Positions 55,243-63,926 of a DNA stretch of 64,000 bases are shown here, in pieces. The stretch is from Futiania mangrovi. GTDB lineage: Bacteria > Pseudomonadota > Alphaproteobacteria > Futianiales > Futianiaceae. The first letter of the stretch is position 1. Each line of letters starts with the position of its first letter. The notes under the pieces were generated by a model. That model made no database searches. It worked only from the letters and a program-made list of their open reading frames with translations, and was not told where the DNA came from. The stretch lies in NCBI RefSeq assembly GCF_024158125.1, contig NZ_JAMZFT010000004.1:124001-188000 (forward strand). The letters are read 5' to 3'. A program made the position numbers and the translations under genes.

Positions 55243-56117
55243 ACCCGGCGCAGCCCCCGCGCTCCGAACAACCCGCTGGGCCGCACGACGAGAACGACCA
55301 TGATGATGACGAAGGCAGAGACTTCCTGGACGCTCGAATGGATGTAGGTCCCGGCGAGCGCCTCCAGCACGCCGAGGAGCAGGCCGCCGAGGATCGCCCC
55401 GCCCATGCTGCCCAGGCCGCCCAGGATCGTCGCCGCGAACGCCTTCAGCAGCAGGATGAAGCCGACGTCGGGCGTCAGCAGCGTGAGCGGCGCCATCAGC
55501 ACTGCAGCGACGCCTGCCAATGCGGCGCTCGTGCCCCATGTGAGCGCGTAGATCCGCTCGACCCGCATGCCCACCAGGTAGGCGGCGTGCGGGTTCTCAG
55601 CTGTCGCCTGCATCGACTTGCCGGCGCGGGTGAACTGGAAGAACGCGATCAGCAGCACCATGCAGACCGCGACACCCGCGATGACAAGAAGCTGCTGCGG
55701 AAAGACCGGCGTTCCGAGCACCCAGACCGGCGCGGGGCTCACGGGCGAGGGGAAGGTCACGACCTCGCCCTGGCCGCCCCAGAAATGCCGCCCTATTCCC
55801 TTGAGAAGAAAGGAAAACCCGACGGTCGCCATGACCATCGCCAGCGGTTGCGCATGGATCAGCGGCCGGTAGACCGTGCGGTCCGTGATCAGGCCCAGCA
55901 CGAAGGCCCCAAGCACCGCCAGCAGCAGCGACGGGATGTAGGGCGCGCCCAGCATCACGTGGAACGTGTAGGCAAGGAAGCCGCCGATCATGAACAGTTC
56001 GCCATGGGAGAAGTTCATGTGCCCTGTCGTTCGGTAACAGAGCACCAGGCCCACGGCGACCAGCGCATAAAGCGCGCCTGTCGTCAGCCCCGAGGACAGC
56101 GCATAGGCAAGAAGCAC
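55239..56117 (-). CDS. Liv-type ABC importer permease (LivH-like), second system
   Basis: 292 residues using a GTG start at 56117, chosen because GGAGAG lies upstream and the translation then begins with the usual short helix lead. The LivH motif LCYRTTGHMNFSHGELFMIG lies near residue 28. About eight membrane segments. A hairpin lies between it and the binding-protein gene upstream. Confidence 0.9.
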   Translation of the reverse strand: MLLAYALSSGLTTGALYALVAVGLVLCYRTTGHMNFSHGELFMIGGFLAYTFHVMLGAPYIPSLLLAVLGAFVLGLITDRTVYRPLIHAQPLAMVMATVGFSFLLKGIGRHFWGGQGEVVTFPSPVSPAPVWVLGTPVFPQQLLVIAGVAVCMVLLIAFFQFTRAGKSMQATAENPHAAYLVGMRVERIYALTWGTSAALAGVAAVLMAPLTLLTPDVGFILLLKAFAATILGGLGSMGGAILGGLLLGVLEALAGTYIHSSVQEVSAFVIIMVVLVVRPSGLFGARGLRRV

Positions 56118-56168
56118 GGTGGGTCTCTCCGTTCGGTGGCGGGAAGTGCGCAAGCGCGAGCGGCAGAT

Positions 56169-56195
56169 TGACCCCGGGGATGTGCCCCGGGGTCA
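56169..56195 (-). promoter_or_regulatory. 11-bp perfect hairpin after the second Liv binding-protein gene
   Basis: Arms 56169-56179 and 56185-56195 (TGACCCCGGGG and its complement) pair perfectly round a five-base loop, in the 100-base gap between the binding-protein stop and the LivH-like start. There is no T-run, so attenuation or message stabilisation is likelier than full termination. Confidence 0.7.
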
Positions 56196-56217
56196 GCTGG
56201 CCGCATGGGCGCGGGTA

Positions 56218-57390
56218 TCAGCGTTTCGGTACTGCCACGCCGACCCGGGAGACCTTGCCGTCCTTGATCGCGAAGGCCGCCAGCGTCTTGTGGCACTGGT
56301 GATCTTCCGGCGTGCACTTCAGCGGGCCGGCATAGGTATCGGGCTGCATCTCGAGCGTCGAAAGGATGTTCAGGACCTTCTCGCGGGTCAGATCCCGGCC
56401 AGCCCGGCGCAACGCCTCGACCGTGAACTGGCCTGCGGCGACGCCGACCATGTGCCAGGAGGAGAACTTCGAATCCGGGTACCGCCGCTCGATGATTTCC
56501 TTCCACTTCGCCACTTCCGGCGCGTCGGTGGTGTAGCCGACGGTCGACAGCCCGACGAAGTTGGAGAGTGCATCCTCGGTGCCGACGCCCTTGGCGATGA
56601 CGTCAACTTCCGACATGGGCGAGGGGCCGACCGTCAGCGGCTTGAAGCCGATCTTGTAGGCATCCCTGAGCCACGGGATACCCGCCTTCGGAAACAGCAT
56701 CACGATCACGGCGTCCGGGTTCTGTGCCTGCACACGCAACACCGCCGGTGTCGTGTCCGTGGGATCGGGCGCAAGCTCCTCGTAAGCGACGGCCTCGATG
56801 CCCTTCGCGGCGAGTGCCTTGCGCATCGGGTCGATGCGTGCCTTGCCCCAGGCGTCTGACTGCCAGACGACGGCGATGCGCTTGGCGCCCCTGTCGAGGG
56901 CGTACTGAAGCTGCGCGTAGCCTTCCATCCACGCGGCCGTGTAGGTCGTGAAGATGTAGGGGTTCACCGGCTCCGAAAGGGAATCGGCCGTCGACCCCAG
57001 GATCAGCCACGGAACCTGCGCTGCCACGATCTCGGGCTTCTGCGCGATGGCCGCGTTCGAGCAACCGCCGCCCACGATCATGAAGGGCTGGTGCACATGC
57101 AGCAGCTTCTTGACGGCGCCGACGCCCTTGCTCGGCAGGCACTCGTCATCTTCCATGATGAACTCGATCTTCCGGCCATGGATGCCGCCGGCATCGTTGA
57201 CCTCGGCAAACACCGCCGCAGCGGCGCGGATCTGCGGCCGCGTCAGGTTCGAGGCGCTGCCCGTGAGTGCCGTCATGCCGGCGAGCAGGATGGTGTCGTC
57301 GGTAACGCCGGTTTCGGCAGACGCCGGTACCGCGGCCGCCATGAGCATTGCTGCCCCGGCAAGCCCGGAAATCAGAGAGAACGGTTTCAT
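56218..57390 (-). CDS. Liv-type ABC importer substrate-binding protein, second system
   Basis: 390 residues. Signal peptide cleaved near VPASAETG (residue ~26). The mature part is a type I periplasmic-binding fold (ILLAGMTALTGSASNLTRP, VNDAGGIHGRKIEFIMEDD, FMIVGGGCSNAAIA). Contains a cysteine pair near the C-terminus (KCTPEDHQC) that could form a disulfide. GGGGAAG precedes the ATG. Ligand unknown; the CoA transferase and aldolase in the operon point to an organic acid. Confidence 0.9.
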   Translation of the reverse strand: MKPFSLISGLAGAAMLMAAAVPASAETGVTDDTILLAGMTALTGSASNLTRPQIRAAAAVFAEVNDAGGIHGRKIEFIMEDDECLPSKGVGAVKKLLHVHQPFMIVGGGCSNAAIAQKPEIVAAQVPWLILGSTADSLSEPVNPYIFTTYTAAWMEGYAQLQYALDRGAKRIAVVWQSDAWGKARIDPMRKALAAKGIEAVAYEELAPDPTDTTPAVLRVQAQNPDAVIVMLFPKAGIPWLRDAYKIGFKPLTVGPSPMSEVDVIAKGVGTEDALSNFVGLSTVGYTTDAPEVAKWKEIIERRYPDSKFSSWHMVGVAAGQFTVEALRRAGRDLTREKVLNILSTLEMQPDTYAGPLKCTPEDHQCHKTLAAFAIKDGKVSRVGVAVPKR

Positions 57391-57489
57391 TTGCTTCCCC
57401 AGACCTTGAGTGAATCCCTTGTGCCGGCCTTCGGGCTTCTTGTGTTTTTCCCTGGCCGGCTATTGTTGTGGTTTCCTTTTTCGGACCGC

Positions 57490-57903
57490 CTATTTGCGCG
57501 GTTCGCAGGGCACCGTACCCATCCGGTCGGCGGGCAGGTGGATCTCCAGCACCTCGTAGTCCTGAGACATGTCGGTCTCGTTGTGGACGACGCCGCCGGG
57601 GATGTAGCAGGAGTGGCCCTCTTCCAGATGGAGCTTCTCGCCGGTCTCGAACTCGAGATCGACCCAGCCCTTCAGGATGTAGATGAACTGGCCGTCGCAG
57701 GTGTGATAATGCCAGCCCGTCTGCTCGCCGAGCCCCTTGCGGGTCTGGTGGACCTGCGCCTTCATCATGCCGCCGCTGGCCTCGGCAACGCCAAGATCGC
57801 GGTACGTGAAGAACGCGCGCCGCCCTTGCACGACGGGTGCTGTTTCTGTTGTCGCATAGGCGATCTTGCCCTTGGGCGCCATCGCTTCCTTGGTATCTGA
57901 CAT
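57490..57903 (-). CDS. Small cupin-domain protein
   Basis: 137 residues from the ATG at 57903, which follows GGGAGG. Single cupin with the two motifs GWHYHTCDGQFIYILKGWVDLE (metal ligands H, H and a Gln in the usual Glu position) and SCYIPGGVVHNE. It is the first gene of the operon with the second Liv importer. It may be an isomerase, decarboxylase or sensor for the imported compound; not decided by sequence. Confidence 0.85.
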   Translation of the reverse strand: MSDTKEAMAPKGKIAYATTETAPVVQGRRAFFTYRDLGVAEASGGMMKAQVHQTRKGLGEQTGWHYHTCDGQFIYILKGWVDLEFETGEKLHLEEGHSCYIPGGVVHNETDMSQDYEVLEIHLPADRMGTVPCEPRK

Positions 57904-58452
57904 GGGTGTCCTCCCGTGAAGTCCGGCATCTGGCTTCTTCGGCCGATGTCCTTGACGCACCACCACCTCCGCGAGCACCGGCTCACGGAACAGGCATCGT
58001 CTGCACAAGCGGGCAACAGCGCTGACGGGGCGGCCGGATCGGAAGGACGACACCCCGCGTGTCGTCGTCAGGATGCCACCCCGAAACCGTCAGCGGTACT
58101 AATATGAGCATTGACTCATGGTTCATCCAAGTCAAGCGATCGGCGCGGCCTGCCCAGACATCCCCCGGCTGGGATCGGCGTGCGCCGCGTGCGGTCGCGG
58201 CGGCCTGAAACCTGGAAAATCGTCGACTTATGAAGGGCCTGACCGGCTTCCCAGGCAGGGGAGGGTGGGGGTGCATGGCTCCATTTCACAAATGCGGATT
58301 GGGCAATGACGTCGCCGCGCAGCAGCCGCGCGGCTGGCGTGCTTGGCTTACGGCCGTGCGTTGCCGCATGATGAAAGCGACGAGCGCCGGACCGACGGCG
58401 CGGTCTGCACCGACAAGCGCCGCAAAGGCGCCGTGCCAGGGAGACACCGCCC
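57904..58452. other. Divergent intergenic region, cupin / SnoaL genes
   Basis: About 550 bases. It must carry promoters for both directions. A small inverted repeat, ATGAG at 58104-58108 and CTCAT at 58115-58119, lies in an AT-richer patch about 200 bases upstream of the cupin start and may be an operator. No regulator gene and no convincing small gene was found here. Confidence 0.4.
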
Positions 58453-58878
58453 ATGCTGTCCGCCGACGACATGTTTGCGATCCACAATCTCTACGCGAAA
58501 TACAACCTGTGCAGCGACGCGGGCGATGCCGAGGGATATGCCGACTGTTTCACGAACGATGCTGTGCTGACCGTGCAGCCGCAGAACGTCACGCTGAAGG
58601 GACGCGAGGCACTGCACGGCCACAAGGTCCGCGACGTCGCTTCGCGCGGCGGGCGTTATCGCCGTCACGTCAACGGCAGCCTGATGATCGAGCCGGTTGA
58701 TGCCCGCACGGCGCGCGGTCGCTGCTACCTGATGGCCTACAACGGCATGCCCGGCGAACTGCCCGAGATGGGCGACTGCGGCGTCTACGAGGACACGGTG
58801 ACCAAGGGCGCCGACGGCGTCTGGCGGTTCAGCAGCCGCGTTCTGACCATGGACGGCACGACCTGGTCACGGTCGTGA
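58453..58878 (+). CDS. SnoaL/NTF2-like domain protein
   Basis: 141 residues with a cone-shaped alpha+beta NTF2-type fold pattern: N-terminal helices (AIHNLYAKYNLCSDAGDAEG), the YADCFTNDAVLTV strand, and GVYEDTVTKGADGVWRFSSR at the end. Such proteins are hydratases, isomerases or small-molecule binders. AGGGAG precedes the ATG. Its last codons overlap the start of the amidase gene (GTGA), so the two are co-translated and probably act on the same compound. Confidence 0.8.
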   Translation: MLSADDMFAIHNLYAKYNLCSDAGDAEGYADCFTNDAVLTVQPQNVTLKGREALHGHKVRDVASRGGRYRRHVNGSLMIEPVDARTARGRCYLMAYNGMPGELPEMGDCGVYEDTVTKGADGVWRFSSRVLTMDGTTWSRS

Positions 58879-60371
58879 GCGCCGGGGAGGGCGTACCGAT
58901 GGATCTCTGGCGAAAGTCAGCCCGCGAGATGGCCTCCGGGGTGGCCGAGGGCAGGTGGAGCGCGACCGATCTCGCCGAAGCGGCGCTCGCCCGCGCCGAG
59001 CAAGTGAACGGTGCCGTCAACGCGGTCTGCACGCTCAATCCGAGGGCGCTGGAGGATGCCGCGGAGGTGGATGCGCGACGCAAGGCGGGGGCTGAGCCCC
59101 GCGCGCTCGAGGGGGTGCCCTTCGTCATCAAGGACAATATCGAGACTGCGGGCCTGCGCACGACCTTCGGCTCGCTCACGCGCAAGGACAATGTGCCGGA
59201 CGTCGACGGCATCTGCGTAGAGCGCCTGCGCGCGGCGGGCGGCGTCCTGATCGGCAAGGCAAACACGCCCGAGTTTGCCCACGACGTGGTCACCACCAAC
59301 CGCATCTTCGGGCCGAGCCGCAATCCCTGGGACCTGCGCCGAACGGCCGGCGGGTCGAGCGGCGGCAGCGGGGCCGCCGTCGCTTCCGGTATCGTGCCGC
59401 TGGCCATCGGTACCGACCTCGGCGGCTCGATCCGCGTGCCTGCCGCCTACAACGGGATCGTCGGCCTGCGCACGGTACCGGGCGGCGTGCCGATCTGGCC
59501 GGCCGAGTTCGCGTGGGACACGCTGACTTCCCATGTCCACGGACCGATGACGCGCAGCGTGGGCGACGTCTGCCTTGCCATGTCGGTGCTGGCGGGTCCC
59601 GATCCGCGCGACCCGCGCTCGCTGCGCACCATCACGCCGGACTATGCGGCTTGCGCTGGCGTCCGCTCGCTTGCGGGCAAGAGGCTGATGTGCGTGCGCG
59701 ACTTCGCGGGTGCCGTTCCCACCGACCCCGCCGTGCTGTCGCAGATGGAGGCGGCGGTGGAGCGCCTTGCCGCCCTCGGCGCCGGGATCGTCTGGCAGGA
59801 GCTCTCCCTCGAAGGGCTGCGGGAGATCGTGTCGGGGACCCGCGCGTTCGGGATGATCGGGCGCTATGCCGGCATCGTCGAGGCGCACCGGGGCGAGCTG
59901 ATGGAGCAGCTCGTCAACCAGGTCGAAGGCTCCCTCAAGATGACCCTGCGCGATGTGGTGGAGGCCGAGCGCCAGCGCACCGTCTACTGGAACCGGATCC
60001 GTCCTTTTCTCACGGACTTCGATGCGATCGTGACGCCCGCGACGGGAACGGCTGCCTTCCGCCTCGACCAGCCCTTGCCGGGAGAGGTTGGCGGCCGGCC
60101 GGTGGAGAAATTCTACGATACGCTGCTTGCGGCCTATGCCTTCACCGTGGTCGATGCCGCCGTCGCCGTGGTGCCCTCCGGCCTGACGCCCGAGGGGCTG
60201 CCGACCGGCATCCAGATCGTCGGCGGGCGCCTGTCGGAGGCCGCGGCCCTGGAGATCGCAGCCGCCTACGAGGCGGCGCATCCGGACCTCTTCACGCTCC
60301 CCGAAATCGACCTATCCGTCCCCCTCTCTGACGAGGTGCGCGCCACGACCGGCGGCTACACGATCCGCTAG
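58875..60371 (+). CDS. Amidase-signature hydrolase
   Basis: 498 residues, from a GTG that overlaps the SnoaL-like gene stop (an ATG at 58899 is the alternative). Catalytic triad visible: K86 (VIKDNIE), cis-serine S161 (AGGSSGGS) and nucleophile S185 (DLGGSIRVPA). Aliphatic or aryl amide hydrolase; no GatCAB partners nearby, so not a tRNA amidotransferase. Its TAG stop shares the palindrome CTAG with the convergent allophanate hydrolase stop. Confidence 0.9.
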   Translation: MSAGEGVPMDLWRKSAREMASGVAEGRWSATDLAEAALARAEQVNGAVNAVCTLNPRALEDAAEVDARRKAGAEPRALEGVPFVIKDNIETAGLRTTFGSLTRKDNVPDVDGICVERLRAAGGVLIGKANTPEFAHDVVTTNRIFGPSRNPWDLRRTAGGSSGGSGAAVASGIVPLAIGTDLGGSIRVPAAYNGIVGLRTVPGGVPIWPAEFAWDTLTSHVHGPMTRSVGDVCLAMSVLAGPDPRDPRSLRTITPDYAACAGVRSLAGKRLMCVRDFAGAVPTDPAVLSQMEAAVERLAALGAGIVWQELSLEGLREIVSGTRAFGMIGRYAGIVEAHRGELMEQLVNQVEGSLKMTLRDVVEAERQRTVYWNRIRPFLTDFDAIVTPATGTAAFRLDQPLPGEVGGRPVEKFYDTLLAAYAFTVVDAAVAVVPSGLTPEGLPTGIQIVGGRLSEAAALEIAAAYEAAHPDLFTLPEIDLSVPLSDEVRATTGGYTIR

Positions 60372-62188
60372 GACGCGACTGCCTGTGCTGTGGCGGCGCA
60401 ATAGGCCCGCCATCCCCCGAAACGGGTGATGTCCTCGGCGCCGTTCAGGCCCGCGCTCTCGCAAAGGAAGCCATGAACGGCGGTGCCGTCGGCGAGGCTC
60501 ACCGTGCCGATCGACAGGGGCGAGGGGATGCCCGCGAGGAAATCGCCGACAGACTCCCGAGGCAGCGCCCAGACCTCGAGCGCGATGGACGCGCCGCGCC
60601 CGGTCCGCACGAGTCCCGGCCGCTTCGGCGGACCGCCCGCCAGGGCGTAGAGGCGATAGGCGGGCGCCGTACTCGCCGTCCGCAGGAACCGCCCGCCGCG
60701 CCCCGTGAGCTCGTGGTTCAGCGGAAGCCCCGACATGTGCGCGCCGACCGCGGCGATGGCCAGATGTCCCGGCGGAAGTCCGGCTTCTGTTGCCGCCGGG
60801 GCGGCCGCGTCCGATGGGTGCGTCCAACCGGTCGCACCGAGTGGAACACCTGCCCGCGCGTGCAGCCGCGCTGCCATGCCTGCCACCGCCGCGTCATGGC
60901 CGGCACGCGCCAGCAGCGTGACGCTGCCGGGGCGCCCGTCGGCCAGCGGTGCGACGGGAACGGCGATCCCGCACATGTCGAGCAGGTTGACGAAGTTCGT
61001 GTAGGTGCCCAGCCGGCTGTTGAGCGCGACCGGATCGGCCAGCACCTCGTCCACGCGATAGCTCGTCGGAATCGACGGCACGCACAGCATGTCAACGCCG
61101 CGCATCGTCTCCGCCGCCGCGCGCTTCAGTGCCTGAAGCCGGTAGAAGTCGCGGAAGACATCCGCCGCCGAGAGCGACGTGGCCCCTTCGATGATGCCGC
61201 GCGTGACCGGATGCACCGCCTCGGGATCGCGGGCGAGCAGATCCTCGATCACGGCGTAACGTTCCGCGACCCAGGCGCCGCGATAGAGCATCTCCGCCGT
61301 CTCGTAGAACGTCGAGAACGGCAATGGCACAAGCTGCGCGCCCTCGCGGCCGAGCATCTGGAGCGCGGTTTCGTATCCGTCTGCGGCGGCAGCGTCGCCG
61401 AAGAAGCGCAGATCCGCTGCGCGCGGCACACCGATGCGCAGCACTGGCGGCGGGGGCGTCAGGAACGGACCAGCGAGCGGGCGGGCGTAGGGGTCGTCCG
61501 CATCGAAGCGCGCAGCGCACGCCAGAACCTCCGCTGCGTCCTCGACCGTCAGCGCGAAGATGGAAACCGCGTCCAGCGTGCGGCAGGCCGGGACGACGCC
61601 CGTGGTGGAGATTGCGCCCAGCGTCGGTTTCAGGCCGACGATGTTGTTGAGCGCGGCCGGAACCCGGCCCGATCCGGCCGTGTCCGTGCCCAGCGCGAAG
61701 CTGACAAGCCCGCGGGCGACCGCGACGGCCGACCCCGCGCTCGACCCGCCGGGTACGATCTCCGGATCGATCGCGTTGCGCGGGACCGGCCAGGGCGTGC
61801 GTACGCCTACGAGTCCCGCGGCGAACTGGTCGAGATTGGTCTTGCCGATCAGAATCGCGCCAGCCTCGCGCAGGGCTGCGACGGCGAAGGCATCTGCCTC
61901 GGGCGTGTAGGCATAGGCGGGGCAGCCGGCCGTCGTCTCCATGCCACGCGCGTCGATATTATCCTTGACCGCGAAGGGGATGCCCCAGAGCGGGCGCGCG
62001 GGATCCCAGCGCCCGAGCGCTTCCGCCGACGCCCGCGCCGCGTCCTCCGGCACGAGGGAGATGAAGATGCCTGGATCGTCCGCCGCGGCAATGCGCCGGT
62101 ACACCTCCGCCACGACGTCACGGGGGTCTAGCCCCGCGCCATAGGCGGCGCGCAGGCCTTGAAGCGTGAAGGGAAGCGTGTCGAGCAT
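60368..62188 (-). CDS. atzF: Allophanate hydrolase
   Basis: 606 residues, the length of AtzF-type allophanate hydrolases. The N-terminal amidase domain (to about residue 450) has K75 (AVKDNID), cis-serine S149 (GGSSAGS) and nucleophile S173 (DTAGSGRVPA). The C-terminal ~130 residues form the allophanate-hydrolase-specific extra domain (AAVGAHMSGLPLNHEL, LRTASTAPAYRLYAL, IALEVWALP), absent from ordinary amidases. Converts allophanate to ammonia and CO2. The gene lies downstream of the biuret hydrolase, whose product is allophanate, so the two form a pathway. Confidence 0.95.
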   Translation of the reverse strand: MLDTLPFTLQGLRAAYGAGLDPRDVVAEVYRRIAAADDPGIFISLVPEDAARASAEALGRWDPARPLWGIPFAVKDNIDARGMETTAGCPAYAYTPEADAFAVAALREAGAILIGKTNLDQFAAGLVGVRTPWPVPRNAIDPEIVPGGSSAGSAVAVARGLVSFALGTDTAGSGRVPAALNNIVGLKPTLGAISTTGVVPACRTLDAVSIFALTVEDAAEVLACAARFDADDPYARPLAGPFLTPPPPVLRIGVPRAADLRFFGDAAAADGYETALQMLGREGAQLVPLPFSTFYETAEMLYRGAWVAERYAVIEDLLARDPEAVHPVTRGIIEGATSLSAADVFRDFYRLQALKRAAAETMRGVDMLCVPSIPTSYRVDEVLADPVALNSRLGTYTNFVNLLDMCGIAVPVAPLADGRPGSVTLLARAGHDAAVAGMAARLHARAGVPLGATGWTHPSDAAAPAATEAGLPPGHLAIAAVGAHMSGLPLNHELTGRGGRFLRTASTAPAYRLYALAGGPPKRPGLVRTGRGASIALEVWALPRESVGDFLAGIPSPLSIGTVSLADGTAVHGFLCESAGLNGAEDITRFGGWRAYCAATAQAVAS

Positions 62189-62239
62189 CGGCGCGGGCTT
62201 TCTTCTGATGGGCGTCCGGTAGGCGGGAACGGAGAGGTC

Positions 62240-62917
62240 TCAGGGAAGCTGGCGCACGAAGGTCGCGCTGTCCGACACGGTGCCGAACACGCCGCCCTGC
62301 ATCTTGACCATCTTGATCGCCGCCTCGTGATTGCCGCGGTCGGTCGCGCCGCAGCAGTCCTCCAGCAGCAGGCACTCGAAGCCGCGGTCGTTGGCCTCGC
62401 GCATGGTCGTGTGCACGCACACATCGGTCGTGATGCCCGTGAGGACCAGGTTCTCGATCCCGCGCGTGCGCAGCAGAAGTTCGAGGTCGGTTGCGCAGAA
62501 GCTGCCCTTGCCGGGCTTGTCGATGACCGGCTCGCCCGGCTGGGGGGCCAGTTCCTCGATGATCTCCCAGCCCGGTTCGCCGCGCACCAGGATGCGGCCG
62601 CAGGGACCTGGGTCGCCGATCCCCGCGCCCACCTGGCGCGAGCGCCAGCGCTTGTTGGCGGGCAGGTCCGCGAGGTCGGGACGATGGCCCTCGCGCGTGT
62701 GGAGGACGTGGTACCCGCCGGTCCGCATCGCCGCGAGCACGGCCTTGATCGGCTCGATGGGCGCGCGCGTCAGGCTGAGGTCGTAGCCCATGCTGTCGAC
62801 ATAGCCGCCCTTCCCGCAGAAGTCGGTCTGCATGTCGATCACGATCAGCGCGGTGTTGTCAGGCCTGAGCGCGCCATTGTAGGGCCAGGGATAGGGATCG
62901 GCGTCGATGGTGGGCAT
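62240..62917 (-). CDS. biuH: Biuret amidohydrolase (isochorismatase-fold cysteine hydrolase)
   Basis: 225 residues from the ATG at 62917. Catalytic triad of the cysteine-hydrolase family is visible at D28 (VIDMQTDFC), K134 (IDKPGKGS) and C167 (TTDVCV). The whole sequence pattern, including [17 protein letters not shown] at the start, [19 protein letters not shown] and [12 protein letters not shown], closely follows what I recall of characterised rhizobial BiuH, which cleaves biuret to allophanate and ammonia. RutB and triuret hydrolase are relatives, but this start and the atzF neighbour favour biuret. Confidence 0.9.
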   Translation of the reverse strand: MPTIDADPYPWPYNGALRPDNTALIVIDMQTDFCGKGGYVDSMGYDLSLTRAPIEPIKAVLAAMRTGGYHVLHTREGHRPDLADLPANKRWRSRQVGAGIGDPGPCGRILVRGEPGWEIIEELAPQPGEPVIDKPGKGSFCATDLELLLRTRGIENLVLTGITTDVCVHTTMREANDRGFECLLLEDCCGATDRGNHEAAIKMVKMQGGVFGTVSDSATFVRQLP

Positions 62918-62955
62918 GGACGGTATCCTCGTCGCGGAAAAGGGGCGCAAAGGGG

Positions 62956-63588
62956 CTAGCGCGTCACGCCGATCAGGCGGTCGCGGGTCACGAGCGGTTC
63001 GAGGTCGGCGGGGGTGCGGTCGCCAGTGTCCTGCGGTGGCTCCGGCAGGACGAGGTAACGCATGTCTGCATTGCTGTCGTGGACGATCAGGTCCACGTCC
63101 TCGGCGAGGGCCGTGCCGAACTCCGCGAGCACCTTGCGCGGCTCCCGCACGGTGCGGGCGCGATACGCCTTGGAGATGTACCAGGACGGCGGCTGGCCCA
63201 GGATCGAGCGCGGATAGCACGAACACAGCGTGCACGTGATGAGGTTGTGCACGGTGGGCGTGTTCTCGACGACGACGATCTGCGCCTCGCCCACGGGAAT
63301 GCCGATCTCCTCGATCGCGCTCTTGCCGTTCTCCAGCAGCCGGGCCTTGTAGTCCGGGTCGGTCCACGCCTTCGCGACGATCCGCGCGCCAAGGTGGATG
63401 CCGGGGGATTCGAGCTTCTGGATCTCCCGCGTCACTTCCGGCGCCGTCAGCAGGCCGCGCGCGATCAGCACCGATTGCAGGGCGTCGATGACGATCTGGC
63501 CCTCGAGATTGCCGGCATCGTCCTCCACGACCAGCGCCTCGTGATCGTCGTGCCGATGGTCGTGATCATGGTCGTGAGACGCGCTCAT
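62956..63588 (-). CDS. Nitrile-hydratase/thiocyanate-hydrolase alpha-type metal subunit
   Basis: 210 residues. A histidine/aspartate-rich start ([12 protein letters not shown]) fits metal loading. The metal claw C119-T-L-C122-S-C124 is the CTLCSC cobalt-type motif, in which the cysteines after the first are oxidised in known enzymes. The following sequence reads [14 protein letters not shown], with arginine where classical nitrile hydratases have tryptophan (CYPWP), which resembles the thiocyanate hydrolase gamma type. It therefore could be a nitrile/N-cyano hydratase or a thiocyanate hydrolase. Starts in the stop of the beta-type gene and lies 38 bases before biuH. Confidence 0.88.
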   Translation of the reverse strand: MSASHDHDHDHRHDDHEALVVEDDAGNLEGQIVIDALQSVLIARGLLTAPEVTREIQKLESPGIHLGARIVAKAWTDPDYKARLLENGKSAIEEIGIPVGEAQIVVVENTPTVHNLITCTLCSCYPRSILGQPPSWYISKAYRARTVREPRKVLAEFGTALAEDVDLIVHDSNADMRYLVLPEPPQDTGDRTPADLEPLVTRDRLIGVTR

Positions 63589-63926
63589 GCGGGGGACTCC
63601 GTCTTGGGTTCGGCGGGCTGCGGGGCGGCGGGTGCCAGCCAGTGGTCGTAGATCTCGATGATCAGCCGGTCGCGGGGCGGGTGGCTCTCGTCCGGCCAGA
63701 GGGCGCGCTGGTCGAAGGCGACGCGGTAGAGGTCGATGGCGGGGCCGGAGGTGTGGCCTATGGCAAGGTCCTCCGGGTTGAGATAGGTGCCGCAGTACTG
63801 CACCACCTCGCCCGTGGCGCCGCGCACGTAGTAGGGGATGCGCACATGGCCGGGCTTGCCGAGGTCGAGCACCGTGACCAGGCCGCCCACGGCGAAACGC
63901 CGCCCGTGCACGGGCCGCGTGGTCAT
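63585..63926 (-). CDS. Nitrile-hydratase beta-type subunit, C-terminal half as separate protein
   Basis: 113 residues. The pattern HGRRFAVGGLVTVLDLGKPGHVRIPYYVRG, GEVVQYCGTYLNPEDLA and DLYRVAFDQRALWPDE matches the SH3-like C-terminal domain of nitrile hydratase beta subunits. In bacterial nitrile hydratases this is fused to an N-terminal helical domain; here it is a free-standing gene, as in the split thiocyanate hydrolase and toyocamycin nitrile hydratase. Overlaps both neighbours by four bases. Confidence 0.85.
   Translation of the reverse strand: MTTRPVHGRRFAVGGLVTVLDLGKPGHVRIPYYVRGATGEVVQYCGTYLNPEDLAIGHTSGPAIDLYRVAFDQRALWPDESHPPRDRLIIEIYDHWLAPAAPQPAEPKTESPA

Noticed and set aside
57423-57460. 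7-bp inverted repeat GCCGGCC/GGCCGGC between the cupin and second binding-protein genes
   Set aside because: Loop of 24 bases and a short GC stem; too weak to call as terminator or operator.
58875-60371. GatA subunit of the glutamyl-tRNA amidotransferase
   Set aside because: The triad is shared, but no gatB or gatC lies nearby and the gene is coupled to a SnoaL-like gene, so a metabolic amidase fits better.
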